A stretch of DNA of 64,000 nucleotides from Maniola hyperantus (GCF_902806685.2 NC_048557.2:5700666-5764665); one strand, 5' to 3'; counted from the first letter of the stretch, positions 1 to 10,174 are shown. Numbers and translations: made by a program. The notes: generated from the sequence alone by a model not told the origin.

Positions 1-340
1 AAGTTCTTGTCCGGTAAATACTTGAAATACGATGTCTCTATTTGTTTCAGAATTTGTTGTACGCATCTTATTGTGATTGTGTTTAAGTATATTATTATAA
101 TACATAGTTGTAAAAATTAAATGATTATACTAACATAGTTTCTGAGCATTGTCTATTAACAAAATGGCATTGTCTATTTTATATGTATTAATAAAATTTT
201 AAATCAGATTGGGCGAATCATTTTATATTAATATTTGTATGATGTAAAAATGTACTAAATAAATTCATTCATTGATCAGATATACTTAATTATATTATGA
301 TAGGCTACTTATCTTTCGAAGATAAATTAAAGTATATCAA

Positions 341-568
341 AATATATAAAACGAAAAGGTGACTGACTGTCTGACTGACTGATCTATCAACGCACAGCTC
401 AAACTACTGGACGGATCGGGCTGAAATTTGGCATGCCTATAGCTACTATGATGTACACATGCGCTAAAAATTTTTTTTTTGAAAATTCAACCCCTAAGGG
501 TATAAAATAGGGGTTTGAAATTTGTGTAGTTCACGCGGATGAAGTCGCAGGCATATAGCTCGTTTCAT
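341..568 (+). repeat. Interspersed repeat B copy ((GACT)n family)
   Basis: Begins with an ATATAAAACGAAAAGGTGACTGACTG-like start and ends with a GACGAAGTCGCGAGCATA-like motif (here diverged). Near-identical copies in either orientation occur at about 5010-5221, 5241-5456, 12622-12863, 13928-14152, 32661-32842, 44241-44396, 46496-46732, 52675-52872 and 61100-61292. It has no coding capacity. The family carries its own GACT microsatellite at one end and a conserved CAACCCCTAAGGG core. Class is not resolved from sequence alone; a non-autonomous element is the likely explanation. Confidence 0.8.
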
Positions 569-1021
569 AGTAAGTTCTGGTAGAGAAGGTATGTAAACTG
601 CACTAAAAATAGGTTCACGTAAAAGATAATTTATGTGCATAACTAGTATACCATCAAGGCCTGGTTAAGGTCTTGTTAATATAATACCTAAGTAACCCCG
701 TAGGCTAGTGAAAGATTTATAATTTTCATCTGACCTCCGGCGGCTACCAGTTAAAGATAAACTAACCATTATTTATTTTTAACTAGCGGATACCTGGTGT
801 GTGCTTTCTTTCTTTATAGTCATTGCTGAGGGTTGTGACCTCTTTCCATTAATCCTATAATGGTAGGAGTTCTCTTGGGATACTGGGAATAATGTGGTGG
901 GTTCCCAAATCCTTCCGCATAGGTACAACTCTAAGAGAATGAGATTTCGAATCTTATGTTAATTTACAGCTATTATGAGATGTTAGTGATAATAACCAGG
1001 ACCGGCGTCTGCTACTACACT

Positions 1022-1438
1022 AAAAAACCGACCAAGTGCAAGACAGACTCGCGCACTGAGGGTTCCGTACTACAATCGTATTTTATCGACATTTTGCAGG
1101 ATAAATCAAAAACTATTATGTCTAAAAATAAATAAAAATCTGTTTTAGAATGTACAAGTAAATTCCTTTCATATGATACCCCACTTGGCATAATAATTTG
1201 AAAGTTGAAAATAGCAATGTTTGTTCATGAACACAATATTTTAATTTTTTTCTTGTGGTGTAACCACAAATTCACGGTTTTTAGATTTTTCCCCTCATGT
1301 CTGCTATAAGATCTACGTTCCTTCCAACATGATTCTAGATCAACGGGAAGTACCCTATAGGTTTCTTGACGGACAGAGAGACAACAAAGTGATCCTATAA
1401 GGGGTCCGTTTTTCCTATTAGGGGTACGGAACCCTAAA
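1022..1438 (+). repeat. Interspersed repeat A copy (GGGTTCCGTAC / (GTCT)n family)
   Basis: Full-length-looking copy of a roughly 430-bp repeat. It starts with AAAAACCGACCAAGTGC, contains GGGTTCCGTAC, and ends with GTACGGAACCCTAAAAA, so its two ends carry a short inverted GGTTCCGTAC motif. Between them it has a CAGA/GTCT microsatellite and a conserved block with CATATGATACCCCACTTG. Other copies: 7361-7812, 18225-18657, 29393-29823 and 42743-43178, plus several fragments. The repeat is common in Lepidoptera; its transposition mechanism is not shown by the sequence. Confidence 0.82.
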
Positions 1439-1529
1439 AACTCTTTTTTCGCTCGTCTAAAACCATCTTCGCTTTTTTGTCACGTCCACGCCCACGTCAT
1501 CATCCAAGTAGGTTTTTAAAAATCCCGTC

Positions 1530-1842
1530 ATCATCATGACCAACCCATCACCGGCTCACTACAGAGCACAGGTCTCCTCTCAGAGTGGGAAGGGTTTTGG
1601 CCATAGTCTACCACGCTGGCCAAGTGCGGATTGGCAGACTTCACACACCTTTGAGAACATTATGGAGAACTCTTAGGCATGCAGTTTCCTCACGATGTTT
1701 TCCTTCACCGTTAAAGCAAGTGATATTTTAATTACTTAAAAACGCACATAACTCCGAAAAGTTAGAGGTGCGTGCCCGGGATCGAACCCCCGACCTCCGA
1801 TTAGAAGGCGGACGTCCTAACCACTAGGCTATCACAGCTTTC
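1530..1842 (-). repeat. tRNA-derived SINE, nearly full length
   Basis: Read on the minus strand, the copy opens with a tRNA-like head (GTGATAGCCTAGTGGTTAGG resembles an A box, GGTTCGATCCCGG-like B box), followed by a body containing GAAAACATCGTGAGGAAAC and GTGTGAAGTCTGCCAATC, and ends in a TGATGATGA tail. The same architecture recurs at about 4003-4545 (interrupted), 10545-10797, 32863-33092 and 50862-51154, and as tail fragments at 6240-6335, 9220-9285, 36255-36365 and 37940-38060. The head is degenerate as a tRNA and is not a functional tRNA gene. Confidence 0.85.
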
Positions 1843-1844
1843 AT

Positions 1845-1993
1845 ACACGCGTCTCAAATAGGCTACAGATTTGACAGCCGTCAGAAATCTGAGCCAAGTT
1901 TCCATACAAAGACTTCCTTGCTAATGCCAACTTTTTCACATCACATAGTCATTACTTCAGGGGCGTTTTTACACTATCCGATCCGATATCCGA
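1845..1993. repeat. Dispersed repeat with TCCGATCCGATATCCGA end
   Basis: Segment from TCATACACGCGTCTCAA to the CACTATCCGATCCGATATC end is repeated at 3373-3532 with about 10% divergence. A related inverted motif (GATATCGGATGGTGTAAA) lies at about 3778-3795, so the second copy may be one end of an element with inverted termini. The first copy abuts the 5' truncation point of the LINE fragment that follows. Confidence 0.6.
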
Positions 1994-2931
1994 TTAAAGA
2001 AGAGCGAGCTCCTGGTATTTAGAGTAGGGTCACAGAAACCAGCTCATGTACCGCCAGTGACGCTGGAGGGGGTAGAACTTCGGAGGGTGTCGCACTTCAA
2101 ATACCTTGGTCATATTGTAACTGAGGATTTGAAGGACGACTATGACATGGAGAGAGAAAGGAGAGCTATTGCGGTCCGATGTCATATATTGGCTCGCAGG
2201 TTCGCTCGTTGTACTTTAGATGTTAAAATAACACTTTTTAAAGCATTCTGCCAGACATTATACACGTGCGGCCTGTGGGTCAACTATACACAGAAGACCT
2301 ACAATGCGCTCCGAGTGCAATACAATAACGCCTTCAGGGTGATGTTGGGGCTCCCCCGACACTGTAGTGCATCGGCTATGTTTGCGTACGCGTACACGGA
2401 TGACTTTTATTCAGTCATGCGCAAACGAGTTGCATCGCTGATGCGCAGAGTGAGAGGGAGCACCAACGCCATACTGAGGGTTGTTAGTGAAAAGCCTGAC
2501 TGCCGCATATTGCGGCACTGGGTAAATACACATGTGTAACGCCTTCAGGGTGATGTTGGGGCTCCCCCGACACTGTAGTGCATCGGCTATGCTTGCGTAC
2601 GCGTACACGGATGACTTTTATTCAGTCATGCGCAAACGAGTTGCATCGCTGATGCGCAGAGTGAGAGGGAGCACCAACGCCATACTGAGGGTTGTTAGTG
2701 AAAAGCCTGACTGCCGCATATTGCGGCACTGGCTAAATACACATGTGTATGTACCCAGTGCCTCAGTGCGTACCGGGAAATATTTAAATTAAGGTTTTTA
2801 TTTTTAAATTACATAAGTTATACGTACTAACATAGTTTTAAGTCTTTAAATATTACTACTATTTACTAACACCATATGGACCACGGTCTGAAATAAAGAA
2901 ATTTTATTTTATTTTATTTTATTTTATTTTA
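1994..2931 (+). mobile_element. 5'-truncated non-LTR retrotransposon, reverse-transcriptase C-terminus, with internal 211-bp tandem duplication
   Basis: From about 1997 the frame reads KKSELLVFRVG, then VSHFKYLGHIVTEDL, LARRFARCTLDVKITLFKAF and FRVMLGLPRHCSASAMFAYA. These are typical of the C-terminal, post-catalytic part of LINE endonuclease/reverse-transcriptase polyproteins; the FKYLGHIVTE motif is diagnostic. No catalytic YADD box is present because the copy is truncated at its 5' end, as incomplete target-primed reverse transcription produces. Bases 2326-2536 are repeated at 2537-2747 with about two differences. The duplication puts a stop codon at the junction (2537) and shifts the frame of the second copy, so the copy is dead. 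The 3' end is an ATTTT repeat run at 2901-2931. Confidence 0.88.
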
Positions 2932-4002
2932 TAATTATATAAAACTAAATAATGCCCGCGACGTCGATCACCTTATTTGGGTTGTTAAGAATCCCGGAAC
3001 TCTTTTATTTTCCGGGATAAAAGTAGCATAATATGGCCATCCCGGTGGCGTAAGCTGAGCTAAATTTAGTCAAAAACGGGTAATCGGATGATTCATTTAC
3101 AATAAATTTAAGTAAGTAGTATAGATGAGTAGGTAAGACCCGGTTTCCACCTAAGCGGAGAGGAAAGATGTGTTCAGTAGACTAATCAGATTTTTATATG
3201 ATCACGTAATAATTTTTTATGTCATCTATTGAGAGTCTTTGGAGGACTGAGCACGTCTCCTCTCCGCTCCGCTTAAGTGGGCTTTAGCTAAAAATCTGCT
3301 GAAACTTTTTATTATCTTTCTTGAAATTCTGTGGAAGACAGTTTTCCCAAACGAAAGTTGAACTAATCATTTCATACACGCGTCTCAAGTAGGCCACACC
3401 GCAGCCGTCGGAAATCTGAGCCAAGTTTCCATACAAAAACCTCCTTACACTGAATGCCAACTTTTTCGCATCACATAGTCATTACTTCAGGGGCGTTTTC
3501 ACACTATCCGATCCGACATCTGATATTTATGTAAAAGATGGCCCACGATTTTTGTCTGCGTCGATTTACGTTTTTAGGATGGGAATTTCCTGGATAAATA
3601 GTCCTCTCCCGGGATTCAAGTATTAATTTTCATCAAATCAGTTAAGCAGATGGGCTGTGAAATACTAGCAGACAGGGACACTTTCGCATTTATAATATTA
3701 GAATGGATGAATGAAACATCGTATATCGATATTGTTTATTGCCTAAATACTATCCGTTCGGTATTCGATGTCTGATGGATATCGGATGGTGTAAAGGGAG
3801 AACTCTGTAACAGTTTCTTGTGTAAATCACTTGAGTTGGACGGAGCCCAGAAACTGAACTTGCAGCCATACTTTACCATATTTGGGTCAAATTGCATTTG
3901 TTTTGGCGGTTATTGGTATTTATGCGAAACGCGCATTGCATAATTTAAACTTACCGCAGTAACTAGGTAAGTGAATGCATCTTGATTACAATATAAGTAT
4001 AG

Positions 4003-4545
4003 TGAGCCGTGATAGCTTAGTGGTTAGGACGTCCGCCTTCTGTTCGGGAGGTCGGGTGTCGATCCCGGGCACGCACCTCTAACTTTTCGGAGTTATGTAC
4101 GTTTTAAGAAATCAATATCAGTACCCTTATTATAAATGCGAAATTGTATTTGTTTGTTGGTTTGGTGGTTTATTGGTTTTGTTGGTTTGTCCTTCAATCA
4201 CGTCGCAAAGATGCAACGGATTGACGTGATTTTTCGTATGGGTATAGATACCTGGAGAGTGATATAGGCTACTTTTTATACCGGAAAATCAAAGAGTTCC
4301 CATGGGATTTAAAAAAAACTAATTCCACGCGGACGAAGTCGCGGGCATCAGCTAGTCACATATAACTCGCATTAACGGTGAAGGAAAACATCGTGAGGAA
4401 ACCTACATAATGTGCTCGAAAGCGTGTGAAGTCTGCCAAATTGGCCAGCGTGGTGGACTATGGAGAAACTTTTCTCATATTGGGAGGAGACCCGTGCTGT
4501 GTGCTGTGAGTGAGCCGGCGCGGCGAGGGGTTGACATGATGTTGA
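4003..4545 (+). repeat. SINE interrupted by interspersed repeat C
   Basis: The tRNA-like SINE head (GTGATAGCTTAGTGGTTAGG at about 4010, then GATCCCGGGCACGCACCTC) runs to about 4117. The body resumes at about 4360 with AACGGTGAAGGAAAACATCG and ends near a TTGATGAAAG tail. Between them sits a complete copy of repeat C (4118-4356). This order shows repeat C jumped into a pre-existing SINE. The roughly 60-codon open frame here (4410-4592) is SINE body, not a gene. Confidence 0.82.
4118..4356 (+). repeat. Interspersed repeat C copy (TCCCGGAAAATCAAAGAGTT family)
   Basis: Starts with GTACCCTTATTATAAATGCG, has a TTTGTTGGTTTG tract, a TCAATCACGTCGC block, GAGAGTGATATAGGCTAC, ACCGGAAAATCAAAGAGTTC and ends with GACGAAGTCGCGGGCATCAG. 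Other copies or fragments: 6004-6235, 11165-11340 (reverse), 14355-14515, 16198-16425 (reverse), 24025-24230, 27995-28210 (reverse), 29845-29950 (reverse), 39275-39565, 39880-40030, 45340-45515, 52030-52200 and 62355-62460. Its GACGAAGTCGCGGGCAT end resembles the end of repeat B, suggesting a shared origin of the termini. Confidence 0.82.
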
Positions 4546-4990
4546 TGAAAGTCATAATTTCAATTAAAAATTCATTAATCAACTTATTTTAGAGTTTGTG
4601 GGCTGGTTCATTTTGGCATAAGTAGAACATACAGTTTTACCTTGGAAGTCTAGAATCTAGATATTACTCGACTTGGTCATATTACCGTTACCTTGTTTAT
4701 AAGATTACATGCACGTATTCTCACCTTCTGTTTGTATTACGTAACAAACGGATGAATAGACATAATACGAACTAGTTTCAAGGAAAATAATCTCCCTGCG
4801 TTTTATTCCTCATTGTTGAGGGTCATGACCCCTTCCAACAATAATATTATAACGAATTTTTTATGATAATAATGCGGTGGGATTCCAAATCCATTGCACT
4901 TTTTGGCCTTTTTCCCTTAACTCGATTTCTTTTTCTAATCTAATTCTTAGTTAGCAGACAAACAGACGGATAGACAGACAGACACACATT

Positions 4991-5452
4991 CGCATTTATA
5001 CTATTACTAGGTTATGCTCGCGACTTCGTTCGCGTGGACTACACAAATTTCAAACCTCTATTTTACCCCCTTAGGGATTGAATTTTCAAAAATCCTTTCT
5101 TAGCGGATGCCTACGTCATAATAGCTATCTGCATGCCAAATTTCAGCCCGATCAGTCCAGTAGTTTGAGCTGTGCGTTGATAGATCAGTCAGTCAGTCAG
5201 TCACCTTTTCCTTTTATATATCGCATTTATACTATTACTAGGTTATGCTCGCGACTTCGTTCGCGTGGACTACACAAATTTCAAACCTCTATTTTACCCC
5301 CTTAGGGATTGAATTTTCAAAAATCCTTTCTTAGCGGATGCCTACGTCATAATAGCTATCTGCATGCCAAATTTCAGCCCGATCAGTCCAGTAGTTTGAG
5401 CTGTGCGTTGATAGATCAGTCAGTCAGTCAGTCACCTTTTCCTTTTATATAT
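4991..5452 (-). repeat. Perfect 231-bp tandem duplication containing repeat B
   Basis: The unit 4991-5221 (CGCATTTATACTATTACTAG to CCTTTTATATAT) is followed directly by an apparently identical unit at 5222-5452. Each unit holds one repeat B copy in reverse orientation, ending in (CAGT)n. No substitution is visible between the units, so the duplication is very recent or an assembly artefact. The short open frame across the first unit (5078-5305) is not coding. Confidence 0.9.
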
Positions 5453-5566
5453 TTAGATTAGTGTGGAAGTATGGATTTAAATACCTACACTGCCCGACTG
5501 ATTATTTATCAACTCGAGAGAACTAGAGCTCAGGCCGCCGCGCTGGGTCTAAAAACTGGAGTTTGC

Positions 5567-5642
5567 ATTCATATACGATATATACGATTCATATACGATT
5601 CGTATTCATATACGATTCATATTCATATACGATTCATATACT
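5567..5642. repeat. Minisatellite of ATTCATATACG units
   Basis: Imperfect head-to-tail copies of ATTCATATACG(AT), mixed with shorter ATACG-only units, fill about 75 bp. No gene overlaps it. Confidence 0.85.
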
Positions 5643-6003
5643 AAGAAACGATTTTCAGCACTCGAGTGAAGCCAGGGTTTTTATTAGTTTAATTAGTGTA
5701 TGTATACCTACCTAATAGCAATAATACAAGAAAGCACTAGATTCTAGGTCGTAAAACATCATGTTTAAAAATAGTTTACTCGCCTTGTCGCGGCGTCAAA
5801 GCTTTTTAAGAGAGATAAAGCGCTACAAAGTTTGCGTTATATACGCCTTTGTGCCGCGGACGGCTTTCACGGGATTACTCAAAAACGGTGCAAAAGATGC
5901 CAGCGGGAAGTGCGATGCATAGAGAGTGACTAAAGAGCTCTATATGTTTATATTAGGTAGGTTTATATAAAGGTGATGACTGACTAGACTTCATTCAAAT
6001 CAG

Positions 6004-6335
6004 TACCCATATTATAAATGCGAAAGTGTGTTTGTTTGTTGGTTTGTTAGTTTGTTGCTTTGTTGCTTTGTTTGTTTGTCCTTCAACCACGTCGCGACGG
6101 AGCAACGGATCGAGGTGTTTTTTTGCATGGGTATAGTTAGACCTGGGAAGTGACATAGGCTACTTTTTATCCCGGAAAATCAAAGAGTTCGCACGGGATT
6201 TTTAAAACACCTAATTCCATGCGGACGAAGTAGTATAATTGAAGGCTGCCAATCCGTGCTTGGCCAGCATTCTGGGAGAAGACCCGTGTTCAGTAGTGAG
6301 CCGGTGATGGGTTGATCATTATGATAATGATATAT
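6004..6335 (+). repeat. Repeat C copy joined to a SINE 3' tail
   Basis: 6004-6235 is a repeat C copy (TTATAAATGCGAAAGTGTG to ATGCGGACGAAG). From 6240 the sequence is a SINE tail: GCCAATCCGTGCTTGGCC, GAGAAGACCCGTGTTCAG, then TGATCATTATGATAATGAT. A reversed SINE body fragment follows at about 6440-6515. Nothing coding is seen in 5650-6000 or 6335-6440. Confidence 0.72.
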
Positions 6336-6518
6336 ACCCAATATAGGCCTAATAAGTCAACTTGTAGCAACGATCGGCTGTCCTATATGTCTCGTCTTTA
6401 TATCTCTGTATGTCGTTGCCATCTTATGTGTCTGTAGGTGGCCTCTGTTTTCACACACCTTTGAGAACATTATGGCAAACTCTCAGGCAAGCAGGTTCCT
6501 CAGGATGTTTTCCTTCAC

Positions 6519-6945
6519 CTTCTTCTTCTTTAAATACCGTCCCCTATCCGAGGTTGGCAATCATTAAGCGAGGTTTAGATTAGCAACAAAACTTGCAGAA
6601 GTTGACTTCCGCAAGCTATTTCTACCGTGTAAACAATCACGTCAAGCTCACTTCCGCAAGTTTTGTAACTTGCTGGACTTGCCGCAAGTCACAAATGTAT
6701 GTAGGTACATGTACAAAATTGCTCGTAGTGTAAACAATTCTGCAAGTACTTGCGGAATTACTTCTAAGTCTACACTTCGCTTTAGGGCTATCTGCACCTT
6801 GGACAGTGCTACGCGGAAAAGAGATCGGATACTCTTCCCGTACCATTGTCGTAAATTCTTTAGCCACGATTTTCTTCTTCGGCCCGGTGGACTTCTGCCG
6901 GCTATTTTCCTCTGAATAAGTAAATATGCTTCACCAGTAAAGCAT
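6519..6945 (-). mobile_element. LINE 3' end interrupted by a small inverted-repeat element
   Basis: On the minus strand, 6945-6785 encodes AYLLIQRKIAGRS, GRRRKSWLKNLRQWYGKS and LFRVALSKVQIALK, the conserved C-terminal tail of a LINE reverse transcriptase. The same family is seen at 47866-48162 (KLEYFGHIM, SWLKNFANG, MIANLR). The end of the reading frame (IANLR and the GAAGAAGAAG tail) is at 6563-6519. The two parts are separated by about 220 bp of unrelated sequence at 6565-6784. A copy broken this way cannot encode a protein. Confidence 0.8.
6565..6784. mobile_element. Non-autonomous inverted-repeat element nested in a LINE tail
   Basis: The insert begins TAAGCGAGGTTTAGATTAG and ends with the approximate reverse complement, CTAAGTCTACACTTCGCTTTA. 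Inside are internal repeats of ACTTGCGG/CCGCAAGT. TTAA (6564-6567) and TTTA (6781-6784) sit at the edges, which might be a degraded TTAA target duplication as used by piggyBac-type elements, but that is inference. No open frame belongs to it. Confidence 0.68.
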
Positions 6946-6963
6946 AATAGCAATATACATACC

Positions 6964-7108
6964 TATAGTACGTGTCAGGTCGACATGGCAATCGGGGTGG
7001 GGACGCCCCCGCACATCTACACAGCCCCCGCGCTAGTCCGGTGCGGGATAGCACGGGTGACGTACGGCCTCATACCCCGATTGCCATCGCGACCTGTCGC
7101 GAACTATA
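6964..7108. mobile_element. Palindromic MITE family P copy
   Basis: Terminal inverted repeats of about 30 bp: TATAGTACGTGTCAGGTCGA at the left, and TCGCGACCTGTCGCGAACTATA at the right (left part TATAGTNCGNGNCAGGTCG in reverse). The core is GC-rich with CCCCGCACA and GCGGGATAGCACGGG. Other copies: 20784-20947, 37772-37884, 55182-55333 and 58201-58320; half copies at 54281-54362 and 57445-57535; long versions at 40857-41430 and 48566-48776. Confidence 0.85.
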
Positions 7109-7360
7109 GTTTTAAATCGTCATGAACTTGAAATTCGTCGATGCGAGGTCGTTTAAGGCTGTCGTTAGGTAACTATTATCGACTCCAATATCGTGACTCG
7201 TGGAGGATCGAAATAATTCCACTCTAATTTTATTGGCATCTGTCATGAACGCTGTCTATTTGTAGGTCAGATTTATTGAGGCAATTTGTAAGAAATGCTA
7301 TGCATTGCAGACTGTTCATGGGGTTCATTTCGTCAAACTGTTATCAAACTTCCCTCAACA

Positions 7361-7812
7361 TTTTTAGGGTTCCGTACCTCAAAAGGATAAACGGAACCCT
7401 TATAGGATCACTTCGTTGTCTGTCTGTCTGTCTGTCTGTCAAGAAATCTAAGTACAGGGTAGATACTTCCCGTTGACCTAGAATCATGAAATTTATCAGG
7501 AAGATAGGTCTTATAGCTGACATTAGGGGGAAAATCTGAAAACCGTGAATTTGTGGTTACATCACACAAAAAAATTAAATTGTGATCATAAACTAATAAT
7601 TAGTGTTTTCAATTTTTGAAGTAAGATAACTATATCAAGTGGGGTATCATATGAAAGGGCTTCATCTGTACATTCTAAAACACATTTTTATTTATTTTTA
7701 TGTTTCATAGTTTTTGAATTATCGTGCAAAATGTCGAAAAAATACTGTCGTATTTTTTCGGTAGTACGGAACCCTCATTGCTCGAGCCTGACTCGCACTT
7801 GGCCGGTTTTTT
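7361..7812 (-). repeat. Interspersed repeat A copy
   Basis: Reverse orientation copy from TTTTTAGGGTTCCGTACCTC through (GTCT)n at about 7420-7440 to CTCGCACTTGGCCGGTTTTT. It includes the conserved GGGGTATCATATGAAAGG and CAAAATGTCGAAAAAATAC blocks. No gene overlaps it. Confidence 0.85.
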
Positions 7813-7998
7813 ACGCTCACAGCGCTGACTAGTACACCATCCCTGGTGGATTAGGGTTCTAAGGTGCTTCAATATCGACTTCGTACCGGAAAGCAGAGCG
7901 TTGTAAGACCCTTGAAATACTAGTTGGACAGTTACTTAGAATGATGTGGAATATGTAAGTATAATAAATAATTTAATGTAAAACTGAGTGTGACTGCG

Positions 7999-8165
7999 TC
8001 CCATATTGGGTGCCATTGACTCGGTCTCATCTTGGTTTTCTATTGTTTAAAAATTATATGGTGTCTCAATTGTAAAACTTTGAGTCCCATAGTGGGTGCC
8101 ATTCGTTAAGCTTTTAGTCCCATGTTGGGTGCTATTTGTTAAACTTTGAGTCAATATTGGTACCG
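7999..8165. repeat. Degenerate tandem repeat of a GAGTCCCATNTTGGGTGCCATT unit
   Basis: Four imperfect units of about 33-45 bp: GCGTCCCATATTGGGTGCCA, GAGTCCCATAGTGGGTGCCA, TAGTCCCATGTTGGGTGCTA and GAGTCAATATTGGTACCGA. A further unit, GAGTCCCATTTTGGGTACCA, lies at 8815-8835, on the far side of the element at 8524-8808. Short overlapping open frames here (8047-8247) come from the repetition. Confidence 0.72.
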
Positions 8166-8523
8166 ATTCCACTGTACACCATACACAATATAGATTCTTT
8201 AATTTTAGTTTTTCTATCTCTAAGCCGCATTCCCTTTTTGGCTTCAACTAAATTTAACTATCCTAAAAGGTCATCTAAAATAACGTTTGAGTTGAATAGT
8301 AAGTGTTGCCATTTAAGATAACAAAAACTGCAAAAATGTTGTGTTTGATTTTCCCCATTGATCTTAAAAATATCTTTACCGAAAAATATCGAACGATGTT
8401 ACTTGAAATACAAAGATAATAATTTATTTGATTTGTTTTGCTCCAATCAATTTGTGAAGTGCCGAAAATTGATTTTTTGTCCATTTTATAGTGTTAAATA
8501 GCCTTAAATCTTTTTGAAACAAT

Positions 8524-8808
8524 GGCACCGATTCCGTTGTCTTTCTCTAAACTAAATTTAGAGTAGGTATCTGCATCCTTTTCTTTTTAACAATGCTAAA
8601 AAGGGCAGAACATGAACTTTACATTTAAAGACTCTAAATTTAAGTGCACGCTACAAAAAACAGTAGGCTCGCGACTGTGCGCTAATTTCACGGGTTTTAC
8701 CATCTAAAAATAAAATTTAAAACTGTCAAACTGCGTCTGTCCTTTTCATATTACATTAGTAAGAAAAGTATGCGAATACTCTAAAATTAGATTGTGCTCG
8801 GAATCAGT
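8524..8808. mobile_element. MITE with TGGCACCGATTC ends
   Basis: Begins TGGCACCGATTCC and ends GGAATCAGTACCA. Internal blocks AAATTTAGAGTA, GGATGC/GCATCC and CACGGGTTTTACCATCTAAA recur in reverse order at 58796-59092 inside the GH27 intron, defining a second copy in opposite orientation. About 290 bp, AT-rich, non-coding. Terminal inverted symmetry supports a non-autonomous DNA element; the target duplication is not clear. Confidence 0.72.
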
Positions 8809-8849
8809 ACCACTGAGTCCCATTTTGGGTACCATTTGGGTTCAATTTA

Positions 8850-9800
8850 GTCTACACATATTTGAAATTTCTTGTATCAATACGTAACAGTATGTAATAT
8901 TGAAAATTACTATGCGTCATTCTATGGATAGTTTTGCAACTAAATTATAGATACGTTTGTCTGTTGCACGTCATAATGATGTGAATTGCGCACGTGACGT
9001 TATAGGTAATACATGTGTGATAAATGACATTTGCGGTAATTACTGGATTCAACTACCGCTACAACTACACAACCCGCAACGCCACAAGGCGTGGTACATT
9101 ATTTGCGCGCATACATGTGCTGGACTTCGTGAGGTAACCTGTTTGCCTGAGTTCTCCAAAATGCATTCAGTCTGCATGCAGTGTGTGTGAACGTTTGCTA
9201 AACTGCATTTGGCCTCAACCCTTTTCATTCTCAGAGGAAACCCGTGCTCAGTAGTGAACCGACGATGGGTTGATGATGATGAAAAGTTAGTTTTAATCCT
9301 TTGTAGAACACTAAGAAAGCTTCTACTTTATTTACATTTTTATGTAACATGCAAGTTTTTCAACGACAATATTTTTTTTCAAGACATTTCACTGCGATAA
9401 CACCCTCATCCGGTGACTGAAGGGATGGCTCATTTTTGCGCAAAGGATCAGCCTGGCTTTCCAGCGCGGAATCGCAACCAATATTCTTGGCACCATTCCA
9501 CACGGGCATGATTTGTACAGTAATTAGATATAGCTAGTTTTAAGTTTTAATGATTTTCAGTTTTAAAAAAAACATACAATATCCTAGGTACTAGGTACAT
9601 ACCGTTATCATATTCTGTAGACGACGTGTTGTGCTCGTCCCGCTGTGGTCATAGCTCAATGTAGGCCCGGGTCTTTGCTGCACTCATCCGGGTCAATTCA
9701 ACGGGGTAAATTACACTAGCAAAAAGGTTCGTCTGTTCGTTCACATCACTGGCACTTTCTTGAACCGATGCAACTTCAGGTTATTGGTACCTGTAGACAA
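8850..9800. other. Mostly unassigned non-coding DNA
   Basis: The only recognisable piece is a SINE tail fragment at about 9220-9285 (CCCGTGCTCAGTAGTGAACC followed by GATGATGATG). Two short open frames (8957-9190, 9209-9400) have no motif and the second runs through the SINE tail. I see no gene. Confidence 0.5.
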
Positions 9801-9814
9801 ATATTTTACATACT

Positions 9815-10174
9815 TACAGAGTGTAATCAGAACGCTGGAAAAAACGAAGACAGGTGATAGTATTGATGATTACTGATATGATAGCAAAAAAAAAAAAATC
9901 AAAAAAGTCTGATAATTTTGTAAAAGTTTACGACATATTGCAAATAAAACATCTTACTAACGCTAGAGGTCAACTAACGTTGCGTAAGTAGGCCACTCGG
10001 TGTCAATGCCGCTTCGTAGGCCGGCCGACCCGAGTTTTACACGCTATACATTGCGGGTTTGAAAAATATTAAATCACTAAAACTACAAAATGAGGCAATG
10101 GTATTGGATTGTGTTTAGGTAGTAGGTATAACAATAACGCTAAGTTTTTGCTAGCGTTCTGGTTACAGCCTGTA
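9815..10174. mobile_element. Inverted-repeat element family T copy (TACAGGGTGTAACCAGAACGC ends)
   Basis: Left end TACAGAGTGTAATCAGAACG and right end GCTAGCGTTCTGGTTACAG are inverted repeats of about 25 bp. Interior blocks AAAACGAAGACAGGTGATAG, GCGTAAGTAGGCCACTC and TATACATTGCGGGTTTG recur at 44681-45053 (complete), 53749-53896 (left part only) and 63505-64000 (interrupted, running off the window). About 360 bp, no coding capacity. Confidence 0.82.

Noticed and set aside
1770..1842. A tRNA gene on the minus strand with B-box-like GGGATCGAACCCCC.
   Set aside because: The cloverleaf stems do not pair and the same head is attached to a long conserved body in five other places. It is a SINE head.
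2057..2792. An active reverse-transcriptase gene.
   Set aside because: Only the C-terminal part is present, the catalytic box is missing, and an internal duplication adds a stop and a frameshift.
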